NCBI GenBank assembly: GCA_025667525.1
Contig: JANFOE010002280.1
Location: 34,337-98,336, forward strand
Length of the DNA: 64,000 bases
DNA from: Glebionis coronaria
Taxonomy: Eukaryota > Streptophyta > Magnoliopsida > Asterales > Asteraceae
Reading direction: 5' to 3'
In this document: one piece after another, positions 36,721 through 48,302 of the stretch
How the letters are laid out: each line of letters begins with the position of its first letter
How positions within the stretch are numbered: the stretch's first letter is position 1
Program-made: the position numbers and the translations under genes
Notes under the pieces: generated by a model
What the model was told of the DNA's origin: nothing
Databases searched by the model: none
The model's input: only the letters and a program-made list of their open reading frames with translations

Positions 36721-37560
36721 CATTCCAGGAGCTGAGTCGATTTCCAAGGCTCCTTATCGCATGGCTCCCATAGAGTTGAAGGAGATGAAGGACCAATTGC
36801 AAGAACTTCTGGAACGAGGCTTCATTCGACCGAGCGCATCTCTATGGGGTGCACCGGTCTTATTCGTGAAGAAGAAGGACGGCAGTATGCGTCTTTGCAT
36901 AGATTATCGCGAGCTCAACAAGATCACCATCATGAATAGGTATCCTTTACCACGCATTGGCGACTTGTTTGACCAACTCTAAGGGGCAAAACGTTTCTAC
37001 AAAATTGATATGAGGTCGGGCTATCATCAGCTACGGGTTAAAGAGCAGGACATCGCCAAGACTGCTTTCCGTACACGCTATGTGCACTACGAATTTGTAG
37101 TCATGCCATTTGGCCTTACCAATGCTCCAGCTGTTTTCATGGATTTGATGAACAGAATCTTCCATGAATTTCTGGACAAGTTCGTCATTATCTTTATTGA
37201 CGACATCCTGATATTCTCTAAGTCCAAGGAGGAACACGAAGACCATCTTCGTACATTGTTACAAATTCTTCGCCAGAAGCAGTTGTATGCTAAATTCTCC
37301 AAGTGTGAGTTCTGGTTAGACAAGGTGGCATTCTTAGGTCACATTGTATCAGCAGAAGGAATCACCATGGATCCAGCAAAGGTTGAGGCTATTACCCAGT
37401 GGCCAAGACCGACATCAGCGACTGAATTTCACAGTTTCCTAGGCTTAGCTGGTTACTACCGTAGGTTCGTAGAGAACTTTTCCCGTTTAGCACTACCATT
37501 GACCAAACTGATGCGGAAAGAGGAGAAATTCGTCTAGACTGAAGAAAGAGAGAAGAGCTT
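36721..37560 (+). pseudogene. pol: Reverse transcriptase of Tekay copy 1
   Basis: Conserved gypsy RT blocks: [46 protein letters not shown], then a TAA near 36980, then [33 protein letters not shown], the catalytic [11 protein letters not shown] (37193-37226) and [19 protein letters not shown] near 37536 follows, and a 1-nt change near 37570 shifts the frame into RNase H. The active-site residues are retained. Confidence 0.92.
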
Positions 37561-37975
37561 TGAAGACCTAAACAGAAGTTAGTATCTACACCGATTCTTA
37601 CTCTCCCATCTGGTTCAGGTGGATTTCAAATCTACAGTGATGCTTTAGGGAAGGGACTTGACTGTGTTCTCATGCAACATGGGAAAGTGATCGCATACGC
37701 TTCACGGCAGCTTAAGCCTTATGAGGAAAATTACCCTATGCATGACTTGGAACTTGCAGCAGTCGTGTTTCCATTGAAGATATGGAGGCACTACTTGTAT
37801 GGAGAATCATGTGACATCTTCACAGACCACAAGAGCCTGAAGTACATCTTCACTCAACGTGAACTGAACATGAGACAGAGAAGATGGTTAGAGCTGTTGA
37901 AGGATTATGACATTAATCTGTAGTATCATCCCGGCAAGGAGAATGTAGTGGCAGATGTACTTAGTAGGAAGTCCG
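37561..37975 (+). pseudogene. pol: RNase H of Tekay copy 1
   Basis: Segments [59 protein letters not shown] and [14 protein letters not shown], then a TAG at 37921 and HPGKENVVADVLSRK. The acidic residues of the IYSDA, ELAA, TDHK and ADVLSR motifs are present. It would degrade RNA in the RNA-DNA hybrid. Confidence 0.9.
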
Positions 37976-39515
37976 GAATGATAAACGGCATTAAAATTGA
38001 GGAGGAAATTATAAGAGATTTAGAGCGACTAAACATCGAAATCATAGTACGTGGACAACACGGTTACTGGGCTAATCTTAGAGTGGAACCTGAGTTGCTC
38101 TCTAAGATCAAGGAAGCTCAGAAGGATGATGGTGAAATCTGGGCAATAATTCAGAACTTCGAGAAGCAGACAGAATTTCATGTAGACGAAGACGATATCT
38201 TATGGCAGGGCATGAGACTTTGTGTTCCTGATGATCAAGAACTCCGGGAAGCATTGTTAGTTGAGGCTCATAGCTCCCCATTCTCCATTCATACTGGTTC
38301 GACCAAGATGTACCACGACATCAAGCAATACTTTTGGTGGAGTGGTATGAAACAGGATGTTGCAACTTACGTCTCCAAATGTCTTACCTGCCAGCAGGTT
38401 AAGATCGAGCATCAGCGATCTAGCGGTCTTCTACAACCGTTAGATATTCCAGGGTGGAAGTGGGACAAAATCACCATGGATTTTGTTACCGGTCTTCCGC
38501 AGACAAAGAGGAGGCACGATGCGATTTACGTTATCGTTGATCGACTTACTAAGTCAGATCATTTCTTACCGATCCGCAAGGATGATCCGGTCAGTAAACT
38601 CACCGATACTTACAAGAAGGAGATCATGAGACTTCATGGTGCTCCATCCAGCATCGTCTCGGACAGAGATCCTTGTTTCACTTCGCGATTCTGGAAGAGT
38701 CTGCAGAAAACTTGGGGTACAAAACTTAAGCTTAACACGGCTTTTCATCCTCAAACAGACGGGCAATCAGAACGAACAATTCAGACATTAGAAGACATGT
38801 TGAGGTCATGTGCGTTGGAATGGACAGGAGATTGGGACGATTACATATGTTTGGTAGAGTTTGCATACAACAAAAGTTGGCACACTAGCATTAAGTGTGC
38901 TCCATTCGAGATGTTGTATGGCAGAAAGTGTCGCGCCCCAATCTGCTGGGATCGGGTTGGTGAGCGAACACTTGAAGGACCAGAAATGATAGAGTTGACC
39001 AACGAGAAGGTCGTTGTAGCTAAGCAAAAATTGCAAGAAGCACGATCACGCTAGAAGAGTTATGCCGACAAGCATCGTAGGGACTTACATTTTAACGTAG
39101 GAGATCACGTCTTTCTTAAGGTATTGCCGGCACGTGGCGTTAAGCGTTTTGGAATCAAGGGGAAGCTCATTCCTCGATTCATCAGACCGTTGATGTCATT
39201 GAGCGAGTCGGTGAAGTATCTTATCGTTTAGCGTTACCTCCGCAGCTTTCTCACGTTCACAACGTTTTCCATGTGTCCTTACTCAGAGGGTATAAGTATC
39301 ATCCCCTTCACATGGTTCAGTATCCACTGGAATAGATTCGTGAAGATCTTACCTTCATAGAGGAACCCGAACGAGTTCTTGACAGGCAAGAACGAGTCAT
39401 GAGGAAGAAGACGATTCCATTCGTCAAAATACTTTGGAGGGATCATACCGAGCGGGAAGCCACTTGGGAGACCAAGGAGTCTACCCAGAATTCTTACCCT
39501 CATTTCAAGTTTTAA
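37976..39515 (+). pseudogene. pol: Integrase with chromodomain-like C-terminus, Tekay copy 1
   Basis: An open frame to 39054 carries the HHCC zinc finger (HSSPFSIHTGSTKMYHDIKQ...CLTCQQVK) and the DDE core (ITMDFVTGLP, SDRDPCFTSRFW, FHPQTDGQSERTIQ). After the TAG at 39052 come the GPY/F-like FNVGDHVFLKVLPARGVKRF block, a frameshift near 39180 and the LPPQLSHVHNVFHVSLLRGY block. After a TAG near 39334 there is a final EEPERVLDRQERV...ILWRDHTEREATWETKE. That last block has the chromodomain signature that places the element in the chromoviral Tekay/Del group. It ends at 39514. Confidence 0.9.
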
Positions 39516-39578
39516 ATTCGGGTATGTTCCTCTTTTTCAGTTTACTTTATCTATAATTAGGGGACGAATTATTCTTTT

Positions 39579-39592
39579 TAGGGGGGACGAGT
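39579..39592 (+). other. Polypurine tract, Tekay copy 1
   Basis: AGGGGGGACGAG immediately before the 3' LTR start TGTAAAACCC at 39593. Confidence 0.75.
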
Positions 39593-39861
39593 TGTAAAAC
39601 CCGCATGCTTTTACCATGAACAGTACACTTATAATCGTACGTACATGATTAAAACTTTTCTTTTATAACATGAATACGTTTCAAGAACAGAAATTACAAG
39701 AACTATGTACGTGTTATTACACGATAAGTATTAGGTATGTATAAATGCACGATAATTATTATCAATAATAATTAAATCACGAACATGAAATCCTGAACGT
39801 AAGAATCACGAACGTATAATTATGTATTTACGTAATTATTATTACGACTACGTACAAGTAG

Positions 39862-40275
39862 GGGTGTGATTCGGGTTGACCCGGTCGGGTTCGGGTCAAC
39901 TCGGGTCGGGTCAAGTCGGGTCAAGGGTAAAAAATATATAACCTGAACCCGAGCCTAATTAGAACTCGGGTCACTCGGGTTCGGGTCAATTCGGGTCGGG
40001 TCAACTCGGGTCGGGTCAACTCGGGTTCGGGTCAACCCGAGTTTGAGGAAAAAGTGTAAAAAGTGGCCTAATTTTGTACTAAAACAATGGAAAAAGTCTA
40101 ATTTTAGTCGGGTCAAGTCGGGTTGGTCGGGTTCGGGTCAACTCGGGTCGGGTCAAGTCGGGTCAAGGGTAAAAATATATAACCCGAACCCGAGCCTAAT
40201 TAAAACTCGGGTCAATTCGGGTCAACCCGAATTGACCCGAATACGCTTTTTGACCCGGGTTGACCCGAACCGTAA
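39862..40275. repeat. TCGGGTCAACTCGGG-rich insertion in the LTR
   Basis: Dozens of CGGGTC/GACCCG units, with a longer unit (CGGGTCAAGGGTAAAAATATA then CCGAACCCGAGCCTAATT) present twice. The inner ends read GATTCGGGTTGACCCGG and, inverted, GGTTCGGGTCAACCCGGG, which suggests a MITE-like element. No clear target duplication. It is absent at the corresponding place in copy 2. Confidence 0.7.
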
Positions 40276-40734
40276 ATACGAGCACACGAACACGTAATAT
40301 ATTATAACATGAAATAGCTATGGGTTTCCCTTTGTGGGCCCTACAAGCCGCGGCACAACAAGGAGAGGGGCCCCAGCCCATTTATTTTTATTAAGTAAAC
40401 AAATAATGTAAAACATTATTCATTCACAGTAAATTTTTAGAAAAGTAAAAACCCTATTTTCTCTTGCTCTATCCCTTAGGCCGGCGGCTACACCAAGAAA
40501 CAAGGGGGTTTGGTTGATTTTGTTTAAGCAAATCATAAGTACGTGTTTGTATATTCAAGATCTATTATTTCCACGTGTTTTGGTAATCCGAAAATCCTTT
40601 CTTTTTAATTCTTTTTATGTTTTATGAACATGTGATCATGGGGAATTAAAAACAAGATTAAAAACATGCTAAAATCATGGTGGGGAAAATCAATTGGGAT
40701 GTTTTCGGGTTTTGCTGTTCGGTCGCCACACAAA

Positions 40735-41034
40735 CTGAGAGTCCTACGACTCTCAGCGTCGTTTGGTTTGCACCACCACACGAGACTCATGTCTCGGTGG
40801 TGGGTTTCGGTCAACAGCCGGGAAACAAGACACCCCGACGTGCGTCGAGGGTGTCTTGTGGTTCGTTTTGTCTCGGCAGCCACACAGCCCCACCACCGGC
40901 CAAAGCCGGTGGCTAATTTAGGAAAGCAGGCGGAACCCACCGCAGGCAGCAGGGGGACCACTGGCAACTACCAGTGGGAACCAGGTGTGGTCAACGGCTG
41001 GCCGAAGGACAAGACCACCGGCTACAGCCGGTGG
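40735..41034 (+). other. Cluster of six short perfect or near-perfect hairpins in the LTR
   Basis: 40735-40756 CTGAGAGTC/GACTCTCAG; 40773-40803 nested CCACCAC and CGAGAC stem; 40825-40859 ACAAGACACCC/GGGTGTCTTGT with an inner CGAC/GTCG; 40893-40912 CCACCGGC/GCCGGTGG; 40958-40977 CCACTGG/CCAGTGG; 41015-41034 CCACCGGC/GCCGGTGG. Loops are 4-6 nt and all different. They lie in the part of the LTR likely to be transcribed leader. Confidence 0.8.
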
Positions 41035-41609
41035 CAGTTTTGCCGAAGGCAGGGGCAACCGACTTAGGTCTGTTTGCCACTGTTTTCGGTGGGGTTTTGG
41101 TTCGACCGGTTCGTGGATTCACGGGTCTGGTTCACGGCATGTTTTAATGAAAATAATACATGGGTTTGGTTTATTATTTTTACAAGTATATTTATTTTTA
41201 CAAGTTAATTAAATTAATTTAACATGGCATATAATTAATTTAATTAATACATGGACTTAGGTTTATTATTAATATTTAATAATACATGAAATTAACCTAA
41301 GTATTTCTTTATGTAATTTAGACTATAGTAATTAATTAATTATTATAACATGACATATTATTAATTAATTTTCATGACTTAGGTTATATTAATATAAATA
41401 TTAATACATGTTTTAACCTAACTATTATATACACTTTAATTAAATCATGATTATATCTAATTAAATCGTATAACATATAGTTTATTTAATTAACATGTTA
41501 TAATTATTAAACCATACTATTAATCACATGACTTAGTATATTTAATCAGTAAAAACTTAAGCTTATTTTATTTAGCTTCTTAATCCAGCTTATTTCTAAT
41601 TATGGAAAC

Positions 41610-41760
41610 TTTCTATTTAAGGGAACTTTCTATTTTTAGAAACTTTCTATTTTTAGAAACTAATCTATTTTAAGCAGTTAACCTTTTTTGGAAACTTTCT
41701 ATTTTTGGAAACTTTCTATTTTAGGAAACCTGCTATTTTTAGAAAGTTACTTATTATTAC
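41610..41760 (+). repeat. GAAACTTTCTATTTTT short tandem repeats
   Basis: About seven imperfect units of 17-18 bp. The same motif (inverted) is at 49545-49640 and 59740-59815 in copy 2, so it is an old part of the LTR family. Confidence 0.75.
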
Positions 41761-42184
41761 ACAACAAGTATAATAATACAAGAAATACAAGTATACTTAA
41801 TCAGAATATCCAGAATACATGATAAGCACAGTATAACGTTAGAATCAGTAAAACCTGACATGAACATATAAAACAAGCTAAGACATGATATAAAAACCAG
41901 TTACGTACTCAGTAATCAGAATACTTATACACGTATACTAATTATGTAGCGTTAGTGAGATCGAAGTAGGACTCTCTTCCGTTCGTCTTCTTCGTTCAAT
42001 GGACATAATGTATGGATTCTCCGTCCTTACAGTATGGACATTCTTCCTTATTAGGATTCCCCGTATGTAGCCAACTGTTTTCCCAGTATATGTTTTATAT
42101 GTTTTGATATGCTTATGTTTGATTTAAATACCTAAGCCATATACATGCATGACCAGTTTCACCTAGTTATGGAGATACCACAAC

Positions 42185-42211
42185 CATAACACTGGAGGCA
42201 CCAGTGTTATG
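42185..42211 (+). other. 11-bp stem-loop near the LTR 3' end, copy 1
   Basis: CATAACACTGG, loop AGGCA, CCAGTGTTATG: eleven perfect pairs. The homologous stems in copy 2 (49104-49130, 59304-59330) differ by one compensated pair and keep the loop. Confidence 0.8.
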
Positions 42212-42989
42212 ACTTCACCACGGCGAAGTGATAGCTCGTGGCGTCCCTTTCAGCTTTTGGCCATATTATTATGTTATCATGTCGGGCGTATGGGTGCATC
42301 CTAGGTTACATGTTTTTAACAGATTATTCAGGTGAATGTGGTGTGTGCCTTGCATCCTTCACAAGGAGCTGATCCCTCCTACCCAAACTTATATTAATTA
42401 GAGCCAACCCCTCTAATTCCATGATGAGGTCACCCCTCCAAGTATTCATGCACGTTGATATTTCATGACCTATATTGGCTTAATGGTTAACATGTTAAAC
42501 AGTTTTCATAAGATAAACATAAGGCTTTTCAAACTATAAAACCAATTTTACTAAGTTATACCAGGTTTTCCCGGACTTAATCAATTCCGATGCTATATGT
42601 TGTATATGCTTATGTTATTCATTCTATGATTGTATATCCGTGCACTGAGCGTTATGCTCAGCCGTTTTCCTTTCATGTCCCAAAACGGCATGTACTCAGG
42701 GACGCTCGTAGACTCTAAGCGTACGTACATATGGACTGGAAGCTTTCTAGCCTTCATTACTTTATGCTTATCATCATACATTTTGCTACTTATTTCTATG
42801 GGCATTGTTTAATCTTTTTCCTTTACAGTACTTATGTTTGTGTATGATGAGCTTATGCTTTGGGGCATCGATGTTGGTTTCCGGTATTTCCTTTATGGTC
42901 ATGTAATGTTTAAGACATTTATCCTTGTATGCTTTTATGACACGCCATAATCACGCGTGACATTCCATTTACCAAAATGGGGTGTTACA

Positions 42990-45226
42990 ACAGTATTACT
43001 TTGAATTTGATGTGTCCTTCAAAAAGTTGGTTATGAATAAGCTAGGTGAACTTCAAAGAAATTTCAGAAGTAAATTGGCAGCAAAGCACATAGTTCCCAA
43101 CCTAGATAAACCTGAAAAACTAAATGAAGCTCCAAAGAATTACAGAGCAATCGTCAATGCCGAACAATGGGTTTCTTTTGTAAACCACACGGCCATAGAA
43201 GAATTTAAGGTTGTTAATTTCTATTTCGTTTTACATTTATAAACACCGTATGTTTGTATTGTCTGGAAAATCCGTATGACAAACACACTCTGTTACGTAC
43301 TAGCAACTTCTCATCAAGTAATCTCTTTTGTTAGGTGAAATCAGCTGTAAATAAATTGGCGCGTTCCAAGTCTCTTTATCAGCATGCAATGGGACGTGGT
43401 GGTTATGTATATATAAAAGATCAAATGGTAAGGTTATATTCGTGTAATATCCTAACACTGTTGTCAATGTTGGTTTAACTTTTCATCTGTATGTATTTGA
43501 TGTTTGGAAGATCATAAAACAACAAATTAAACCAGATCAAGACCCCCCCCCCCCCTCCCTCGTGGTGTATTGTGGTTTAATCGAAGGGTCAGAAAAGAAG
43601 GAAAATAGACAGATGATGAAACAATCAAAGTTGGCACTAAGATTGTAAGTGTTATTTCAAATTTGTATATTATGTTTATATTCGTGTAATAATTTATTTA
43701 CCATTTTTTGTGTACAGCTGGAAGCAGAGGACCAGATCAGAGATGGAACCTTGACGGTTGATAGTGGCACAGATTCATTATCACATGTATTAGGAAAGGA
43801 CAAGGGAGGGTATGCAAGAGGAGTGGGAGGCAGATTTACGTGTAGGAAGTTCTTTGATCTACCTAGAAGGAAACAAGGAACTTATGTAAGGATTGCGATG
43901 CTTGAAACTGAACTTGATAAGGAGAGACTGGCGCGTAAAGAAAAAGATATTATAGTCACTAAATTAACCACCCAAATGTCACAAACACAGGAAGTTCTTA
44001 ATAAAATGTTGAAAGTTATGTCTGCACATGGGGTTAATATAGAAGAGTTAACGCCAAGTAAGTCAAATGTAAGACTAGTTTTCTAATTTTGATTTGATGA
44101 TTTTCAGTATGTAATACCAATAACAATTAACATACTTATATATTGCATGTATTAAAACTAGAACATAATACATTAAACACAATACCTAGTGAAGAGAAAA
44201 GGACGTCGATCAGTGGTGGTGGACTTCAGAAGGGTGTGTTATTTCCAATGTCTAAGATAACTGCAACTTCGAACAAGGATTTGGACACTGCAATTGCAGC
44301 TGCAACTGCAACTGCGAACAAGGTAAGTTATAAAAAAACCATGTTTGGTTTCTAAATTATACTATACATGACTTATTTACTGTGTTATGTATATATGCAG
44401 GTACCTGTTAGAACTAGGGGCGCAAAAAATAAGACTAGATCGTTGGAAAAGAAGTCTCCACTTTAAAATTCCCAATCTCAAGAAGATATTTATCTAGCTT
44501 CCGGATCACAACAAAATCTGTCTCCCTCGACACAACAAGATGTACCTATTTCATCATTACGAAAGAAGCGTACACCTTCTAAATCGAAAGTAAATCAGTC
44601 TCCACCATCACTACCAGATGTAAGTATTTCATGATTATTCATATAATTACTTGTTTAATTTATTTCTCATTAACACATGTAAACATAGTTTCTTCAGACA
44701 TTTAAGTGAAACTGTGGAACATCTCTAGGACAATTATCATTGGTAACGGTATGGTATACAAGTCTAAGGATGGAGACAATGTAATGATTCATAACCAACC
44801 ACTACCAAAAAATTGATACAAAGTTTCAGTTGATGAATCCCTAGTGGATGCAGCATTCATACCTGATGACGGAAATAATGGTTTAAAAACTCTTAAGGGT
44901 GTAAAAGGTAGTTTTGTGGCATGGCCAAAGGAATAGGTTCGTTTTTTTAAGAGGCACATACACTTGATTTATCATCCTACATATACATAGCTTTTCATAT
45001 TTAGTTCAATGTTTAATACACGGCTTTTGTTTCCATACAGGAAACAACACCACCAAATACCATAAAATCTATTGTTAAAAGTGCACCAAAGATAGGAATT
45101 AAGCGCTCGATGAACGTTCCAGCAGGCAGTACATTTACAACTATTCCTCATATGAAGAAACAAGCTAGGAATAACAAGGCTCAAAAGACTTTACAATACG
45201 GTGATTCAAAGTCTTTACAAGTGTGA
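42990..45226 (+). pseudogene. tnpA-like CACTA gene, 3' part (Transposase_24 and DUF8039-type)
   Basis: Exons with GT-AG borders: 42990-43209 (YYFEFDVSFKKLV...EQWVSFVNHTAIEEFK), 43335-43427 (NKLARSKSLYQHAMGRGGYV), about 43511-43645, 43718-44068 (DSLSHVLGKDKGGYARGVGG, then a coiled coil), about 44189-44321, 44401-44619, about 44698-44936 and 45043-45226. The first four match the plant transposase (Ptta/En/Spm, PF03004) pattern of W..FV, N+..Y.H..GR.G and VLGKDK.G..RGVG. The exon near 44820-44930 (VSVDESLVDAAF...GSFVAWPKE) resembles DUF8039. Breaks: a 13-C run that shifts the frame, TAG near 43607, TAA near 44464, TGA near 44816. Such proteins are thought to bind the subterminal repeats of their element. 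Confidence 0.75.
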
Positions 45227-45379
45227 TTCTTTGTGAACAATATGTTACTTGTAAATAATACGACATTACAGTTGTTGATTTGCTTATGTACATTTAGTTC
45301 TGTATATTAATGCAATTGAAATTTGATTTCCAGAATTTTGTTTTTTGTTTATATTGAATTTGAAAGGTTACTAGAAGAT

Positions 45380-46400
45380 GAAACATAGTCACACTTATTA
45401 TCATTGTTAGTCACATTCCAATGTGTGACTACATATCATAAAAAGTCACACAAACATATAATTCATGTGACTATTAGATGCATATAGTCACAAAAAATAC
45501 AATTTGATTGACTTGACAAAGCATACAGTAACACTTATTTCTACTATTGGTAACTCTTTGGTTAATTGTATGTGACAAACTCAGTACCATTAGCATGATT
45601 TGTGTGACTACATGTCATAAAAGGTCACACAAACATACAATTCATGTGACTATTGGATGCATATAGTCACACATAATACAATTTGCTTGACTTGACAAAG
45701 CATACAGTCAGACTTATTACTACTATTGGTAACTATTTGGTTAATTGTATGTGACAAACTCAGAGCCATTAGCATGATTTGTGTGACTACATGTCATAAA
45801 AGGTCACACAAACATACAATTCATGTGACTATTGGATGCATATAGTCACACAAAATACAGTTTGATTGACTTGACAAAGTATACAGTCACACTTATTACT
45901 ACTATTGGTAACTCTTTGGTTAATTGTATGTGACAAAATCAGAGTCATTAGCATGATTTGTGTGACTACATGTCATAAAAGGTCACACAAACATACAATT
46001 CATGTGACTATTGGATGCATATAGTCACACAAAATACAATTTGCTTGACTTGACAAAGTATACAGTTACACTTATTTCTACTATTGGTAACTCTTTGGTT
46101 AATTGTATGTGAGAAACTCAGAGTCATTAGCATGATTTGTGTGACTACATGTCATAAAAGGTCACACAAACATACAATTCATGTGACTATTGGATGCATA
46201 TAGTCACACAAAATACAATTGGCTTGACTTGACAAAGCATACAGTCACACTTATTAATACTATTGGTAACTCTTTGGTTAATTGTATGTGACAAACTCAG
46301 AGCCATTAGCATAATTTGTGTGACTACATGTCATAAAAGGTCACACAAACATACCCTTCATGTGACTATTTGATGCATATAGTCACACAAAATACACTAA
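45380..46400. repeat. CACTA right subterminal tandem array, unit about 178 bp
   Basis: The block TTGACTTGACAAAG recurs at about 45510, 45688, 45866, 46043 and 46221. Each unit has several GTCACAC or GTGTGAC motifs plus CATGTGACTATTGGATGCATA. Units differ by a few bases. It lies between the tnpA-like gene and the right terminal inverted repeat. The motifs continue less regularly to 46700. Confidence 0.9.
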
Positions 46401-46700
46401 TCACATAGTAAATGTCACACATATTGTATATTCATGTCACCAACTGATAAACAATAGTCACTCTTAAACAAAACTCGTGTAACTGTAGAGTGTTTACCGT
46501 CACACATATTCACTAAAACACCAAATATTGTACCTAGTTCGTCACACATTTTCGAGTATTGGTCACATTTTTTTGCTGGTTATCGTCACTTAGATCATAT
46601 TGTGACCGTATGGTACCTACAGTCGTGGGACATTTGGTCACAAAGGCTAAAAAACCGCGTGTGACTGTAGGCCTAAGGTCACTCTTTTTTAGTGTGACGG

Positions 46701-46720
46701 ATACCATTTTTTGTATAGTG
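46701..46720 (-). repeat. CACTA right terminal inverted repeat
   Basis: Inverse of CACTATACAAAAAATGGTAT. Followed by CAC, the second copy of the 3-bp target duplication. Confidence 0.85.
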
Positions 46721-46797
46721 CACATAAATGCACACTAAACACATAATCAAAGTCAAACAGTCACTAATGGAGAATCTTAAAATCTAGGGTTGTCACA
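46721..46797 (-). mobile_element. Outer LTR element: start of its 3' LTR after the CACTA insertion
   Basis: Continues the LTR interrupted at 995. The LTR boundary TGTCACA (46791-46797) is TGTGACA... on the minus strand. Purine-rich GGAGGGAG adjoins on the minus strand (46801-46808), the expected polypurine tract. Confidence 0.7.
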
Positions 46798-48302
46798 TCA
46801 CTCCCTCCTAATAGAAATCTCGTCCCGAGATTTACTCCCAAACTCAAACTTATTCTCAGCAAACAAACGAGGATACATATCCCTGATAAAACCTTCACGT
46901 TCAAATGTGAACTCAGTTTATACTAAAATAATCTCAACCAACAACACATGAGCCTTAAACGTCCGCGAGGAAACTTATTAAAACCATAAAGTTATGTAAC
47001 CAACCTAACTAAATCTCGCAACTCATCAAAAAAGAACTGTCTTGAAACCAAGTTAGGAGCCATCACATAACTCGATGGGTTTAAAACTGTCACCCTGATT
47101 TCAGTCTTACTCATGACTACCATAAATCAAAATTCATCAAAATATAACCACTTATTCTAAGGTCTAAAGAACTCTCAAATTATATCCCAACTCATCTCTA
47201 TGTTAACCCTCCAAGTGTTCATTAACCCAAAATTCCAAAAACACCCAAAACACAAGTTTAAACCATGTTGTTTAAAAATTAACCTTAAACTCGACACTTG
47301 TACAGTTAATTAAACCTAGCCACTGACCTTCATTTACTAAACCTTCTGAATATTTGAAAAGTACATTCCGAGTACATAATTTTAGGCTTTTGAATCATCC
47401 AAAAAAACTTTAAAAACGAACAAGTTATGACTAAAATGATTTTACCTGAAATCTGCCCAGACATTAGCGACAGTTTCTGACAGTTTAGCGACAGTTTCTG
47501 CCTAGTCCGATTTAAACAAAAAAACGATTTTAACCCCTAAAACCCCTTATTAATTACCAAATTTAAGCCTTAACTTATTTTAATTCCAGAAAATTAAAAC
47601 TCTCATGAATCGTATGATTAAATGCATGATTTTAACATATTTAATTTAATAAGAACAAAAATTTAACTAATGATCATTAGCTTTAGGTGATCAAAACCCA
47701 AAAAAAAATTTAAAAGAAAAACAAGCCATCCTTATATGTAAAAAATTTTATATTCCATCTTATTTCAAACATGTTTACGACACTTTACCCTTTTTTCACC
47801 GACTAACAACAACTATTCTTTTTACTATTTGCTAGCTCCATTTTTTTACCATGTAAGATTCGAAACAAAAGATATCGTTATCCCAAAAAGAAATCTCCAC
47901 CCTCTCAATAACCTCTATACCAAAAGTACCATACAAACAAACACGTGAAATGAGGACTCGATAAATGCGCTACTACAGAAGTTGAACATCCCAAAAAGAA
48001 ATGAGCTAGCAAACTATCCTAAGAATACAACCGATAAGTAGAAGGGATATATACATATATAGGTATAGGCGTACATACACTCAAATCCAACCAACATATA
48101 CTATACAAGCATGTATTAACCCTCTTTCATGCAACCATACTTAGGAATCCATTGGTGTCGTGGTACTTGTATAACTATGTTGGCCACCATACTTATACGA
48201 GTCCCCTTTCACCAATGCACTCCCTCCTATGATGACACTTATAAGAATTAATACTGCACATAACACATCAGTCTCCCAACTCAAATAAGCACATAGATCC
48301 TA
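46798..48302 (-). other. Outer LTR element interior, non-coding
   Basis: On the minus strand the end next to the LTR reads CTCGGGACGAGATTTC...GGAGGGAGTGA, a layout common before the 3' LTR of plant gypsy elements. Two near-copies of GCGACAGTTTCTG lie near 47468 and 47491. No domain-coding frame was found. Interrupted at 48302 by Tekay copy 2. Confidence 0.55.

Larger units (their letters stand above)
34327..42989 (+). mobile_element. Tekay-type Ty3-gypsy element, copy 1 (5' LTR nearly all deleted)
   Basis: The order is a 14-bp LTR tail (AATGGGGTGTTACA), PBS, gag, protease, RT, RNase H, integrase with a chromodomain-like end, polypurine tract and a 3.4-kb 3' LTR. The left junction is directly with CACTA exon sequence, so the 5' LTR and some neighbouring target DNA are missing. 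No target duplication can be matched. Gag contains two intron-like segments. There are many stops and frameshifts. Confidence 0.88.
39593..42989 (+). repeat. 3' LTR, Tekay copy 1
   Basis: 3.4 kb from TGTAAAACCCGCAT to GGGGTGTTACA. It shares start, end and internal order with the LTRs of copy 2 on the opposite strand. It holds a CGGGTC-rich insertion, a hairpin cluster, GAAACTTTCTATTTTT repeats and a strong 11-bp stem near its 3' end. Confidence 0.88.

Noticed and set aside
37031..37323. Minus-strand ORFs over the RT
   Set aside because: Shadows of the conserved plus-strand RT frame.
40605..41067. Overlapping ORFs of 79-133 codons in the LTR
   Set aside because: All frames are open because of local high GC from the hairpin cluster; no frame is shared with copy 2.
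45380..46400. CRISPR-like array (regular repeats)
   Set aside because: Units of 178 bp are repeated along their whole length with no unique spacers, in a plant transposon end.
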